This document shows, piece after piece, positions 23,861 to 35,109 of a stretch of 64,000 nt of DNA; the first letter of the stretch is position 1; the number at the start of each line of letters is the position of its first letter. The translations under genes and the position numbers were made by a program. Location: NCBI RefSeq assembly GCF_004664715.2, contig NC_051073.1, positions 67,538,164-67,602,163 on the forward strand, given 5' to 3'. The stretch comes from Peromyscus leucopus (lineage: Eukaryota > Chordata > Mammalia > Rodentia > Cricetidae). Under the pieces are notes generated by a model. That model was not told the DNA's origin, ran no database searches, and saw nothing but the letters and a program-made list of their open reading frames with translations.

Positions 23861-24708
23861 AAGGGAGTATTTCTAAGCAAAGCAAAATAGTCATGACTGA
23901 AAATAGTAAATCCAGTCAAATTTTGTTGATCTTTTTCAATAAAACATTTGCTTCAATGCAAAAAAAAATTAAGTATCATAATATAATGGCTCATCGAGCA
24001 GCTAGAATTTAGTAGAAAAAAATCAATATTGTCAATAATTCTTAAGGTTTCATTTTTTGTTTTAGTTCAGAAGTCTAAAATTAAGTTATTTTGGAATGCA
24101 TACGAAAGCCTTTATATGTAAAACACAGGGTGACAGAAGGCACATCTGGAGGATGTGGTAAGTTATTCAATGTGACTTACACGGCGTGAAGAGTGACACT
24201 TCCTGTGTTCAGACAACATAAACATGTTAAAGCAGGTCAAAGCAACTGCACGGAGGGCCAGAGAAAGTTCCATTCTGGGCCACATCTATGGATGTGGAAA
24301 CAATTCCAGAGACTATCAGGACTGTTATTCATGGAAAACTTTCAGGGGTAGTGCGCACTTCAAACACATCTGAGTTCATGACTATTATACTGATTTTCCG
24401 CTTGTGGCTTTTGTGTTCAAGCCCCTTTGAACCTGTGTATCATGTCTAATGGATATATGAAATCTGTCCCAGGAAAAGCAAATGCCGTCAGTTGGCACTG
24501 CTGCTACTAGACAGTAATGTGTGACAGAAGAGATCACGTTTATGAATCATCCTTCCTCTTTACAATCCTCACAATCCATCACAGACTATTAAAGAAACTC
24601 AAACCATCGGCTAGCTCAGTTTACAAAGTTTAGTGTTTAGATTCCAATAAAATTTGAATTCACCATTTTATTTAAGTTCATATCCTGACCTCTGCTATAA
24701 GGAACGAG

Positions 24709-24710
<2 letters not shown>
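23861..24710. other. Repeat-free unique DNA
   Basis: No repeat or exon recognised. 24170-24560 has balanced composition and a few CpGs (24181, 24252), so it is a modest candidate for conserved non-coding DNA. Confidence 0.4.

Positions 24711-24762
<52 letters not shown>
24711..24762. repeat. (GT)n microsatellite
   Basis: About 52 bp of uninterrupted GT. Confidence 0.97.
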
Positions 24763-24765
<3 letters not shown>

Positions 24766-26910
24766 GCTTTGGTCTGTATTTTAAAAAATTTTAGAAGTAG
24801 GCTCTTATTCAGAATCACATGTCCCTCAATTTTTCCATTATTTGTGCCTTAAGTATGCACAGGTTTAAAATTCTTTCCAGATTTAAGATCTTCAGGGTTT
24901 TTTTTCTATATTCCTCATTAACTATGGGAGAATCATTAACTATATGAGAAGACAATTAAATTCTTAACCTTGAGCTGTCAAGCTCTGCCAGTAATCTCTA
25001 GGTGATGGTTTTGGAAAATGGTCAACACAGTATATGATATTATCACGATCAGATCACTGAAATCCTTTTCTTGGACTGTTCAGATAGAGTGAAATTTAGC
25101 CAGACTTTAAATTATATTGAATAGATACTTGTGAAGTGAGTGGGGTCCTTTGAGCCATATCTAATTGCAGGCATAGACAACTGAAAAATAAAATGATCTT
25201 TAAGCTATTAGACTCCAAACAAATGCTTCTGTCTCCTGATAGAAAAACAAACAAACAAACAAACAAACAAAATGTCTTCAATAATGCAAAGTTGGGAGTC
25301 AACTGCTCCTTGCTGAGGTCATTTCTGGATCCTGAGTATTTTTCTGTCTCTGGGATGAGGCTGGAAAGAGTTGCAGGTTTGGATTTAGCATAAGGGATGC
25401 ACTAAGCCTCTCTCAGAAACATCCATGTCGCCAGTCTCCCATTCTCAACATGCTTGGGTTCTTAAGGGGCTACTGTAGCTTTTCGAATTGCTTTGAAATT
25501 TGTATCAGCCAATGGAGCCACTCGCTAGGTAGAATGGTCACGGCAGCAGGTAAAATAAGTCCTTAAAGCTTGAGTCAAAGGAAAGATGTCTCCATCTAGA
25601 AAATGGTAAATGTTTCAAAACTCAGAATTCAGCACAATTTGTATTTACAATGATTTTGTTCAACTGTAAGATCTAGTGTGCAAAGTGATTTATTTCATTT
25701 ATATGCTTACGTCATTTATAATTATGTTGTACTTTGTGTTGTTAATCTTTCCCCTCTTTTCATTTTAAGTGATCATCTATGTCACCAGAAGAGGTCAAGC
25801 AATTATTTTACTGTCTTCTGAATATTTTTATTGATTCATAATGCTACATATTTTAATCATTATCCTGACAATATAAAGTTTGGAATTCATATTTTTTAAT
25901 TTATGAACAGTTTGCATTTGATCGGAGAATTTTTTTTTCTTTTGAGGAGCTATTTAAAAACAAGAGCTATCTTTTCCATGTCTGCACTGAAAGTGTATCT
26001 ATGTTTAAAGTTTTAACTTACCTGAAATTTCATAATGGGATGCATCAACTAGCAATCCCCCCAGACATGGATTTTCTCCCAGGACCTACTAGTTTGGCTT
26101 CTATAGACACTGACACAATCACAACGCTTTCACGAGCATATTTAGTTAAAATCAGTGAGCCGGGTGGATATGAAAGGGGCATCTCCAACTGAGGAACCCA
26201 ACGTCAATTAGCCCACTAATCACCGCTTTCACACTACTTTGGTGTGTGCAATACCATGAAGCAAGCACTCTGTGCCATCTTACCTGCAGGAAGCCCCATG
26301 TGTGTAGCCTTTGATTCGTGAGGATCTCTCACTCTCTGGGTTTGTTGCTGCTCCGGCCTTCAGGTTTCTCACTGTTGCTTCCGGCCACCGGGCTGAACAG
26401 AATGACTCACACCAAATCCCGCTAAATCCTCATCTTCCTGTGTGAGGCTGGTGTGAGCTCTGGAGAGCAGAGCCACAATATTGCAGCTTTCTCTGCTCTT
26501 TACATGCCATCTGGCATGGGATTGATTCCCAGTAAACATTTGATAAGTAGAGAGTAGTGCATAATTATTGCTGGCTTAAACATTTCTGAGTCTCTCCAAG
26601 ACAGTTTTCTGCTTTTGTGGTTAAATGCCTGAAATATCAACTTATAAAGCAGAAAAGTTGATGTTGAGTCAGAGTTTTGTGGGTTTGAACCCATGGTCCC
26701 TTGGCCCCCTTGTTTCGAGGCCTGTGATGGACCAGAGTGGTGAAATATGGTGTGAGCACATGGGAGAACAAAAAGCCACTTACCTTGTGGCCAACATGTG
26801 AAATCAGAGAAGGGAGGTAGGTGTTGAGAGTCTCAACCCCCAGTAACAGAGGCTTTCCACTAGATCTCACATCTTTTTCATAAAATTTGTGGGGTTTGTA
26901 ACATGAGCGC
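24763..26910. other. Two kilobases of unique DNA with a (CAAA)n patch
   Basis: (ACAA)n spans 25243-25272. The rest lacks recognisable repeats. 26040-26480 is less AT-rich and holds CpGs (26125, 26131, 26160, 26355). A CAAG-GTAAGT donor-like site occurs on the minus strand at about 26783 without a matching acceptor. No exon can be supported. Confidence 0.45.
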
Positions 26911-26914
26911 AGTG

Positions 26915-27055
26915 CCTGTGAAAGTTAGAAGGTGTTAAATCCCCTGGAGCTGGAGTCATGGGTAGTTATGAGCTACCTGATGGTGGGCTCTGGAATCTGT
27001 ACTATGTCCTTCTCCAAGAACAGTTGCATGGTCTTAACTGCAGAGCCGTCTCTCT
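26915..27055 (-). mobile_element. B3-type SINE, antisense
   Basis: 'gtgaaagttagaaggtgtta', 'cctggagctggagtcatggg', 'tagttatgagctacctgatg', 'aagaacagttgcatggtctt' and 'aactgcagagccgtctctct' form a reversed B3 body and head. Diverged. Confidence 0.8.
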
Positions 27056-27358
27056 AATTCTCAGACCTCACCTCCTAAATGCTCTCCCACCTGGTAATAG
27101 CACACAGTTGAAGATAAGCTTTCACTATCAGAGCCTTTGCATATCATTCCAAATCTAAGTCATGACATTCACAACGAGGGAAAAGGAGTGCTAAAGTCAC
27201 AGCCAGAACCTAGGAAGTGAAGCCTTCTGAAGGGGAAGTGATGATCAGCTGGACTGGAACTTCACTCTGAGAACTCAGACTTGGAGTGCTCTGAATATTC
27301 AAGTTCTCCAGATAGCTTTATCTGTGTAGTTCAGCTTTCTACATGGCAGAGTCAGGGA
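27056..27358. other. Unique DNA
   Basis: Nothing recognised between the two B3 copies. Confidence 0.5.
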
Positions 27359-27359
27359 T

Positions 27360-27537
27360 GAGGGCTGGGATGTGCATGCAGGTGTCTTCAGAGGCTAGAA
27401 GAAGGTGTCAGATCCTCAGGAGCTGGAGTTACAAGCAGTTGTGAGTCACCTAACACGAGTGTTACAACAAACGTTAATCCTCATAAAGAGGAGGAAGGGA
27501 AGTGCTCTTGACCACTGAGCCATCTCGCCAGCCCTTC
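27360..27537 (-). mobile_element. B3-type SINE, antisense
   Basis: 'gatgtgcatgcaggtgtctt', 'cagaggctagaagaaggtgt', 'cctcaggagctggagttaca', 'agcagttgtgagtcacctaa' and the head 'accactgagccatctcgcca' are clear. An insertion-like AC-rich segment (27455-27500) interrupts the B box region. Confidence 0.85.
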
Positions 27538-27559
27538 CACTCACTTTGTGACAGCTACT

Positions 27560-27735
27560 CCGGTGATTCTCAACTGGGGCAATTTCGATTCCCCAAGAAG
27601 AAAATTGATAACGTCCATAGTATTGTTACAATTAGTCAGGCGAGAATACTGGCATCTCGTAAGGAGAGAGGCAGGTGTGATGCTCAATTCAGTGGAGAGT
27701 GGTACTCACAACAAACAGCTGCCCATCTAGAGTGC
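27560..27735 (+). mobile_element. MER20-like hAT-Charlie element
   Basis: 'ggtgattctcaactggggca' matches the left end of MER20-type elements (CAGTGGTTCTCAACTGGGGGC). 'agaatactggcatctcgtaa', 'gagaggcaggtgtgatgctc' and 'cacaacaaacagc' follow in the right order. The right terminal repeat is not evident. Confidence 0.6.
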
Positions 27736-28525
27736 TACAGGCATCCAGGAAAACTGAAGGGTGACTCCTCTCATTTTATCTTTCGAACATCCTGTTTTTA
27801 TATTTACTTGCTAATCCTACAGTATTTTTTTTATGATTCAGTAATTTGTTTTAATTCCACTATTCTTCCTTACACTTTTCTAAAATTTGTTAATCCTTTA
27901 ATTCTCAAAGATGCTTGCTTATCGTGCCTATTCATTTTCTTAGTCTCTATGAATATATAATGCGATGATTCCTCTGAGCTTATTTCAGCTATGTTCCCTG
28001 AGTTCTGATACCATGTATTTTTGTTTCTCACATCTAGATTTCTTAAAATGTGATACTGGGGCTTTGTGCAATACAATATGGAAGTCTGAGGGGGGAGGGT
28101 CTTGTTCTTTTTAAAATATATGTCTATAGTACGGGTGTATTTAATTTCTTAAGGATGATTTTAGATGTAGTCACAGGCATTGGTGAGGTGACAATGATAC
28201 AGTAGTAATAAAGACACAGATGAAAGGGTAGATATACTTAACTGCATTCCTGGCATGCTATTTCCTGACAGACTCTTTTGTCTTTGAAACCTGTGTCCTT
28301 TTGTGTGTGTGTGTCTTACTCGTTGTGTGCATATTTGTGTGTTGCTTTTAATAACTGAGAAGTTATTTCATTGCCTTCAGAATTGAAGTTTACTGTACAG
28401 ATACCTAAGGTTGCTCTTATTTTCTCCTTGAAATTGACTTCCTGAAAGCCAAAAGTGTTCCTTTCTTTATCTTTGGAGAAAAGCATATCCTAAAAAGTAA
28501 GAGTTATGTCTTGGTGGAAGTATTA
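27736..28525. other. Unique AT-rich DNA
   Basis: Nothing recognised. The 152-codon plus frame at 27502-27960 runs through the B3, the MER20-like element and AT-rich DNA and is not a gene. Confidence 0.5.
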
Positions 28526-28529
28526 AGGC

Positions 28530-28800
28530 AACTCCATGTAGTTAAAAGGGAGGTTTATTTTGTGGGGTAACTTACAAGTAAATGGATAGGTTACAGGGTC
28601 CGGGAAGGGTGTAGTGCAGTCCAGTGGTGTTCTCTGGAGAACTCTGCTTGGTCTGCCTCCAGGGTCCAGGATCCAGGAACCAAGAGAGCTGATATATCCG
28701 GATCTCAGGTCTTAAGGGTTTCTGTCCGGGCCCTGCCTTGTAGGCTGGACAGTTACCAGAAGCCTCAATAGGGGTGGTACCTCCAGGTCAAAGCTGGAAC
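28530..28800 (-). mobile_element. Possible ERV LTR, antisense
   Basis: GC-richer block with 'aaaagggaggtttattttgt' at its left edge, which would be an antisense polyadenylation signal. It also holds phrases such as 'gtggtacctccaggtcaaag' that I associate with rodent LTR sequence. Ends and family are not determined. Confidence 0.3.
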
Positions 28801-28839
28801 AGCTACTCACTACAGTTATGTCTTAAACAAACTATTAAA

Positions 28840-29065
28840 TTTATTTATTTATCGTCTCTATGTGTGTATGAACATGCAGGCTTGTGTGCATGTCTGTCTC
28901 TGTGTGTCTGCACAGTAGGGTGGGACACACACATGTGCCATGTTTTTTATGGAGGTTAGAGGACAATTTGCAAGAGTTGGTTTTCCCCTTCCACCAAGTG
29001 GGTACCAGAGATCACACTAAGGTCCTTAGAATTCACCTTTATCTGCTGAGCCATCTCTGTGGCCA
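28840..29065 (-). mobile_element. B3-type SINE, antisense
   Basis: A TG-rich tail (28858-28935) precedes 'ggttagaggacaatttgcaa', 'gagttggttttccccttcca', 'ccaagtgggtaccagagatc' and the head 'ctgctgagccatctctgtgg'. Long B3 form. Confidence 0.85.
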
Positions 29066-29591
29066 AAAATACATCTCTTAATAATATATATAGCCAATAA
29101 AGTAACAATAATACCATAAAATGAGAAATTGTAAGCAATATAAAAAGAAGATCTAAGGAGTTGAAGGGCAAATACATTTTCTGGCAAGATATGATGTTTT
29201 TCAAAGGACTTAAATGGAGAATTGAAAGATTAGGACACAGAAGACTGAAGGTGAACAGAATTCAGGTAAATGGAAAGAGAAATTGCATAATATAATCATT
29301 GTGCTCTGTCAGCTAATTTACTAGAGTTTGAAAAGATTCAAGTCAGTATTTTTGTGTCCCTTACAACTCAGAGCTTAATCATTTGCATATAATAACAGCT
29401 AAAATAAAATTTTAGCTGAATGCTTAAGGGAAGTTCCTTGCCTGTGTATCCTAAATAATGGGCATTAACAGCTTAGATGCAAGATTGTAAAACATCAGTA
29501 GCGAACTTCTGCCTTCCAGGGTTCTTCCGTTGTGCTGTAAGCCTGTATTTAAGACCTCCTCCCTCCTTCAATAAATGACATTCGTCATTTA

Positions 29592-29592
<1 letters not shown>
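29066..29592. other. Unique AT-rich DNA
   Basis: Nothing recognised. Confidence 0.5.

Positions 29593-29646
<54 letters not shown>
29593..29646. repeat. (TA)n microsatellite
   Basis: About 54 bp of perfect TA. Confidence 0.97.
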
Positions 29647-29649
<3 letters not shown>

Positions 29650-29653
29650 GAAT

Positions 29654-29737
29654 GAATACTGCGAATGTAATCTTTGAATACTAAAAATGTGATTAATATC
29701 ATGAGTGTAATTAATGAATATCAGGAGTGTAATTTAA
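29654..29737. repeat. Degenerate 22-bp minisatellite, four units
   Basis: Units begin at 29654, 29676, 29698 (18 bp, lacking GAAT) and 29716. Shared pattern: GAATA-(C/T)(T/C)-A-(n)3-(A/G)-(A/G/T)TGT-(A/G)-ATT-(A/T)-AT or similar. It sits directly right of the TA microsatellite. Confidence 0.8.
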
Positions 29738-29960
29738 AAAAGAAAAAGAAAAAAAATGTGAAAAAAAATTGGTCAATGTACATTGCCATCCTTATTTGCA
29801 ACTGATCCATAAATCTAAATTGGTTTCCAGATTATGAATGGTTTTCAAGTAGGATACCATTTTAAATTCACTGAAAAGTTGGTATTTCCCAGAAGATATG
29901 AAGTAGTAAGGGAAACCAGAGAAGTCATGGTAGCCTTGTTCTAAAGTTGATTGCTCATTA

Positions 29961-29962
<2 letters not shown>
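29738..29962. other. A-rich then unique DNA
   Basis: 29737-29768 is A-rich. The remainder is unassigned. Confidence 0.5.

Positions 29963-30012
<50 letters not shown>
29963..30012. repeat. (GT)n microsatellite
   Basis: About 50 bp of GT, forming the tail of the antisense B4 that follows. Confidence 0.97.
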
Positions 30013-30015
<3 letters not shown>

Positions 30016-30292
30016 AAAACATTTGAGATATGTGTATCTGTGCATGCAGGGAGGCAACAGATTAATATTGGGTGTCTTCTTTTCTGTAACATGGCCTCTC
30101 ACAAAATATAGAAATTGTCTAGAATGGCTTACCAGTGAATTCTAGAGTCCAACCTATAATCTCCCACATACCCTCTGTACTGGCAATACAGACCCACCAC
30201 CACACCTGTTTATGTGGATACTGAGGATCCAATTTCCAGTCCTCATACTTGTGTGGCAAGCACTTAAAAAGCTGAGCTATTTTCCTAATACC
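30013..30292 (-). mobile_element. B4 SINE, antisense
   Basis: 'atattgggtgtcttcttttc', a decayed B1-like middle, 'tgtactggcaatacagaccc', 'accaccacacctgtttatgt', 'actgaggatccaatttccag', 'tcctcatacttgtgtggcaa' and 'gcacttaaaaagctgagcta' follow the reversed B4 order. Confidence 0.8.
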
Positions 30293-30566
30293 TCTCTTAT
30301 CATCTTTTTTTTTTTTTTAAATGATGATTATTTTCAGTGCTGGGAAGAAAAATCTAAGAATTTTTTCAGTTGCTTAGTACTGATTTTGAACTTGATTTAG
30401 AATCACCTATGAGATAAATGTCTGGTCATGTCTGTGATGGAGATTCTAGACTAGGTTGATTGAGGTGGGAAGGTGTGCCTTGACAGTGGTTGGTGCCATT
30501 CTGTGGGTAAGAGAATGGCTGAGTAAAATGGAGAAAGCAAGCCAAACAAGCATTCACAATTCTCTA
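30293..30566. other. Unique DNA
   Basis: A poly-T patch at 30306-30319, otherwise unassigned. Confidence 0.5.
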
Positions 30567-30568
30567 TG

Positions 30569-30893
30569 TATTAGTTACATTTCTGTGGCTGTGATAAAAA
30601 GCCATGACCAGAAGCAATTTATAGAAGGAAGAGTTTATCTGGGCTTATGGTTTCAGAGAGATAAGAGTCCAACATGGAATAACAGCAAGCAGCAAGCATG
30701 GCATGGCAGCAGAAAAAGAAAACTGGAGCTCACATCCTCAACATGAAGCAGCTAGAGCAAACTGGGAGTGGTAGAAGACTTTAAACTCTCCAAGCCCACC
30801 TTCCATGATGTATATTCTCCAGTGGCATCTTTTAATCCTCCACAAACAGTTCCACCAACCTGAAACCAAGTGTTCAGATATCTGGCCCTAGGG
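30569..30893 (-). mobile_element. URR1-type rodent repeat, inverted copy, interrupted
   Basis: 'ttagttacatttctgtggct', 'gtgataaaaagccatgacca', 'gaagagtttatctgggctta', 'cacaaacagttccaccaacc' and 'ccaagtgttcagatatctgg' are the reverse complement of the family seen at 22900-23262. The element is cut off before its expected terminus by the LTR-like insert at 30894. Confidence 0.7.
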
Positions 30894-31295
30894 GATGTGG
30901 TGATATATTGTGTACCCTAATAAATTTATCTGGGGTTCAGAGGACAGAGCCACCCACTAGATTAGACATAGAGGCCAGACAGTGGCCTTAATCCTGTCAT
31001 TTGGAAGGCAGAGATCCATCTGGATCTCTATAAATTCAAGGTCATACTTGGAACAGTGTCAGGCAGTGGTGGCACACGCCTTTAATCCCAGCACTTGAGA
31101 TCTCCTGCCTTTGCTTGGAAAGTACACACGCCTTTAATCCCAGGAAGTGACATGGCTGGGTGGAGAATGGTGTATAAGGCCTGAGGAGACAGGAATTGAG
31201 CAGCAGTTCAACTGATACCCTTAGGGGTGAAGACTCAGAGGCTTTCAGTCTGAGGATTAGTGGAAACAGAGCAGACCCATCAGGAAGAATGGAGC
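30894..31295 (+). mobile_element. Cricetid LTR-like composite carrying B1-derived modules
   Basis: It begins TGTGGTGATATATTGTG and continues with 'ctggggttcagaggacagag', 'cactagattagacatagagg', two B1-like segments (30965-31035 and 31066-31145), 'gtataaggcctgaggagaca' and 'tttcagtctgaggattag'. The TG start, internal TATA-like GTATAAGG and known high copy number in cricetids suggest an LTR that captured B1 sequence. The class is inferred. Confidence 0.55.
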
Positions 31296-31530
31296 TTACA
31301 CCTACTGGCCTCTATCCTCTCTCTTCCTGTTCTTCCATTTAGTATTCTGACCTGTTGACTGGTGCTATCCATGTTCAGGGCAGGTATTTCCCCTTCGGTT
31401 GAGTTCTGCATGCTAAGTCTCTCTGGATACACCTTCAGTGAGATAACCAGGAGTATGCCTTAATAATCTCTTAGGTGTCTCTCAGTCCAATCAAGTTGAT
31501 GATCAAGATTCATCATCACAAAGCTTATTT
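31296..31530. mobile_element. Rodent interspersed repeat fragment
   Basis: 'tagtattctgacctgttgac', 'tggtgctatccatgttcagg' and 'gtgtctctcagtccaatcaa' plus 'gatcaagattcatcatcaca' are phrases I recall as the end of a common rodent repeat. It may be a separate insertion or part of the nested cluster to its left. Confidence 0.45.
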
Positions 31531-32099
31531 CTGAGACCTACGCGTCCACGCTTAACATGTATACTTAACTCAACACCTTTCATTTTCCTGTCTTTCACTA
31601 AACCCTCAGATATTTACTTGGGCTTTCTATCTTCAATTTATGGCTGCAGTTATACCCTTAGAATTAACCAGCTAGCACACAATTAATTATTTTGTTCCAC
31701 ATAGCTATTACCAAAGCAGGATGAGTTAAAATGAATTTCCCATGGTCATTTTCTTCCATGAAATTCAGTGTAGGAGAGCAGGAATTTGTCCTTACTTCCT
31801 TGGTAGTGCTGAAATAACGTGAGCATGCTGAATCAGTTTACATTTCTTCTTATCAATACCCTCTAGCCAACTAGAGACTGGGAAAGTGCTAACATTTTAT
31901 TCATCTCACTGAAACTATTACATTTATGGTAATTTATACTACCCTGTACTTGTTAGTCTATTGTATTGCAAGTATGAAGACTAGAAAAACTGGATAGAAA
32001 CTATGGTGATGTTGAAGGATCGGCACTGTGGTTGATATGACTCTAAAGCCTCTTCTCTTTCAGAATAATGGATACTTCCCAATGAGTGTTGTAGAAATA
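31531..32099. other. Unique AT-rich DNA
   Basis: Nothing recognised. Confidence 0.5.
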
Positions 32100-32535
32100 A
32101 ATCTGCTTTTCATCATATTTGGTGATCTAGATGATGGAATTGACTCAACCTGAGTCAGTCAAATCAGATTCACTATTGATAGGTCCAGTGCCATCCTACT
32201 GATAATGTTTTCTCAAAGGGTCTGATGAGGAATGATCAAAGTCATTCAGCTTTCCTGAGTTAGAATGCACACTGGGTTTGTAGGAAGCCTCTGAAGAAGA
32301 ATGAGAAGAGAGGACTGTGCAACATATTTATAACACAGAGACTTGGGATCTGCCTGAGGCTGATTCCCTCCTACACCTACCATAGTCTCAGAGCCTCATT
32401 TACAATTCTCTGTTATGCATGTCAAGTGTGATCACTGAAGCCTTCCTGCTGAATTAAAATTATTTTTCTGTTTAAGCCATCTTATTCTATATTTATTATT
32501 GAGATTGAAAATAAGATCATGACTCACTACAAGTG
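32100..32535 (+). mobile_element. Possible old ERVL/MaLR LTR
   Basis: 'cctgagtcagtcaaatcaga' near the left and 'ttctgtttaagccatcttat' plus 'tattattgagattgaaaata' near the right resemble the ends of old mammalian LTRs (GTTTAAGCCA... before the terminus). Weak, by pattern only. Confidence 0.35.
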
Positions 32536-32670
32536 ACAGATGATTAGGTGGAGAAAATGAGACAAAATCTTAATAGATGAAGCCAGTCTATATCCATTCA
32601 TCTTCTATTGTTGCAAGAAAGATGAACAATGATGAATCTTATGGATATCAAGCATGCCAATGGGTGATGA

Positions 32671-32748
32671 ATATCTCTCTCTGTTTGTCTCTTTCTGTCT
32701 GTTTTTTACTCTCTCTGTCACTGTCTGTCTGTCTGTCTCTCTCTTTAT
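32671..32748. repeat. (CTCTGT/CTGT)n tract
   Basis: About 78 bp of pyrimidine-rich CT and CTGT units, interrupted by a T run. Confidence 0.9.
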
Positions 32749-34337
32749 CACTATGGAGAGATTATAGAAAGTTTGCAGAGTTAATTCAAATAATGTAATG
32801 AGAAATTATTATCTAGGTATCAAGCCATGGAACAAATGTATTAATTCTGTGTGTCAAATTTGATATTTGTTTGCTACTAGTCAACAATTCCTGCTCTATG
32901 GTTAGTTCTTTTCTACTTCCACAACAACCTCCTCTCATTTTAATAGCCCTAATTTAAAATATATGAAAAAACACATTTAAAGCATTTCTTTGGAGTTGCC
33001 TAAAATACCTAGTAACCTCTAATCCTATTTTGTTATACAAGTTCTCTGGGTCCTAACTTTTAAATCTTTGTTTAATGAGAAAGGAGTTGACCACCTATTC
33101 AAATATCCATTTCTAGATTTTTCCCATGTTCTAAGGTTTGTCCAGAGTTATTGAAAGCAACATCAATAATGTATCAACAATACTTATGGAATTCAAATTT
33201 CTGTCATAGATAAACGTCCAGAGTGAACAGCAAAGATTCCCATCTTACAGACAAAATTAATCTATGTTATTACTCCAGATGAACTTTCAGCATTTCATAT
33301 TTCATCAAATTTAGTGATGTCTAGAGAATGTACATCTAAACTACTTTATTGAGGTACTTAAAGATGAGAAAGGTAAATGATTTTCTTAAGTAGGTCATTC
33401 TCAGCTTACAGTGTTCAGCTCTATTCAAGGGTGAGTCCTGTTTAGAAAGCTCTGAGACCATGTCTGCTATCTATATTTTCAACTTCATTTCATAGCACAA
33501 GGAGTTATTTGACCTGATATACTGAATTAATTTTGGTTGTTATTACTTGTATTCCAAGCCCTCTTACTGTCCTATTAAATTTCATATAGAAAGGCCTTTA
33601 CCTTTAGGACAATAAAAAAAACTGCAGGATAAAATAGAATGTTATTTTTTCTGTGTGAGATTCCAGGTCAGTCTCACATGAATTCTCATCCAAATCAGTC
33701 ACAGTTGCTCAATAAAAACATTCTTTTTTTTTTTTTTCTATTCTGAGAGGCTTTATTTTCAGATGTTTTGGATGTGAGTGTCTTCTTTCCTAAATCATCT
33801 CAGATTAAAGTGTTACACCATTTCTCAAAGTCAGCTTCATGTATTTGCTTCTCGGACCCACCGCAAACGAAGTATGTGAAAGTAATTACTCTCTCCAGAG
33901 AGACTCAGTCTGAAAGACAAAGCCATCAAACACAAATGGAGGGCATGTGTGCGATGAAAAGTCTTAGCAAGTTCCTGTAACTATGGATCCCCTGAAATTT
34001 CTCAGCATACAACATATTAATCTACATTTTCCGAACGTTAGTGATATTTACTTTTGCTTGCTCCTTTTCATTTTCTGTGTGCATATCCTCCTTAGCAGTG
34101 TGGTTGGAATGTGTTTCTCTGTCAAATTACAGGACAAGTTGGGCTACAGTGTGAATCTCTGAAAATGGTTTCTCACAGAATGTAGTATCTAATTTCTATA
34201 AGTATTTAAGGCTCTGAATGGAAGACTTTATCATTTTACTGACAAGAAAACTGAATTGAATGCAACTTTTCCAACTTAAGATTTTGTAATTATTAAATAG
34301 AGTTTAAGAACTTTGTTCTTTGGACTTCTTGAATAGA
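32749..34337. other. Unique AT-rich DNA
   Basis: About 1.6 kb without recognisable repeats or exons. T runs at 33724-33738. The 70-codon plus frame at 33768-33980 has no known motif. Confidence 0.5.
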
Positions 34338-34362
34338 TCTCTCTCTCTATATATATATATAA
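34338..34362. repeat. (CT)n(AT)n short compound microsatellite
   Basis: CT units run into AT units over 25 bp. Confidence 0.85.
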
Positions 34363-34610
34363 TATTCTGCAGCTGTACATACTTTGGCTACATTATGCTC
34401 ATTTATAATATATAGTAACATAGGAATTCACATTTAGTTGATTTTATGTTCTTTAAAACTGACTTGTGTTCTCTCTAGAACCTCTAATTTATTTTCAAAA
34501 TGTAACATTGTGTTATGTAGTATAAAGTGATGTTTGATCTCTTACCTATTAACCTATTAGAGTATAATTTAATTTTTCTTTCTTTTTTTAACCAACATTT
34601 ATATTATACC

Positions 34611-34644
34611 ATCATGTAAATAATCACATCATGTAAATAATCAA
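34611..34644. repeat. 17-bp tandem duplication
   Basis: ATCATGTAAATAATCAC at 34611-34627 is followed by ATCATGTAAATAATCAA at 34628-34644. The two copies differ only in the last base. Confidence 0.9.
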
Positions 34645-35105
34645 TCATTCTGCCAATATTACTTGCTAAATGGTAAGTATTTTCTGGCCTAAATTTCAAG
34701 TAGTCATTTATTAATTCTCTAGGCTTGACCCTTTAGGGGCTCAATTTTTATATAATTTTATTTATATGATACATAAAATTTATTGTGCATCAGCCACATA
34801 TCAGCTCCTAGAATATAGATGATTGGTTTGGGATGTCTCAGTACACAAGTAGCTGAGAGGTGTAAGGATGGTCTCATTCCCACAGTATAACACACTCTGC
34901 AGTATCAGCTTCGGGATGGAGCTTTGGATCCCTGTAACTCATAGAGTTATTGAGATGATGGAACAGGTTAATACAAAGCTCAGATCACATGCATCTCATC
35001 TTGTCTATTTTTCATTCTCTTTTTTTCTGACAGGCACAGAATTTTATAGCTGTACAAAATAATTACTGAAACCTTGCAAGTAAGGCTAGAAGGAAATTAG
35101 TGAAG
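34645..35105. other. Unique DNA with possible MIR scrap
   Basis: 'taactcatagagttattgag' plus 'ggttaatacaaagctcagat' at 34936-34987 resembles the 3' part of MIR (CTCATAGGGTTGTTGTGAGG ... GTTAATAC..AAGC). Weak. The rest is unassigned. Confidence 0.4.
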
Positions 35106-35109
35106 CAGT

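Noticed and set aside
26783..26870. Minus-strand CAAG-GTAAGT donor with an open frame
   Set aside because: No credible acceptor within a normal exon length, so I do not call an exon.
27502..27960. 152-codon plus-strand frame
   Set aside because: It crosses a B3 SINE, a MER20-like transposon and AT-rich DNA. No single coding character.
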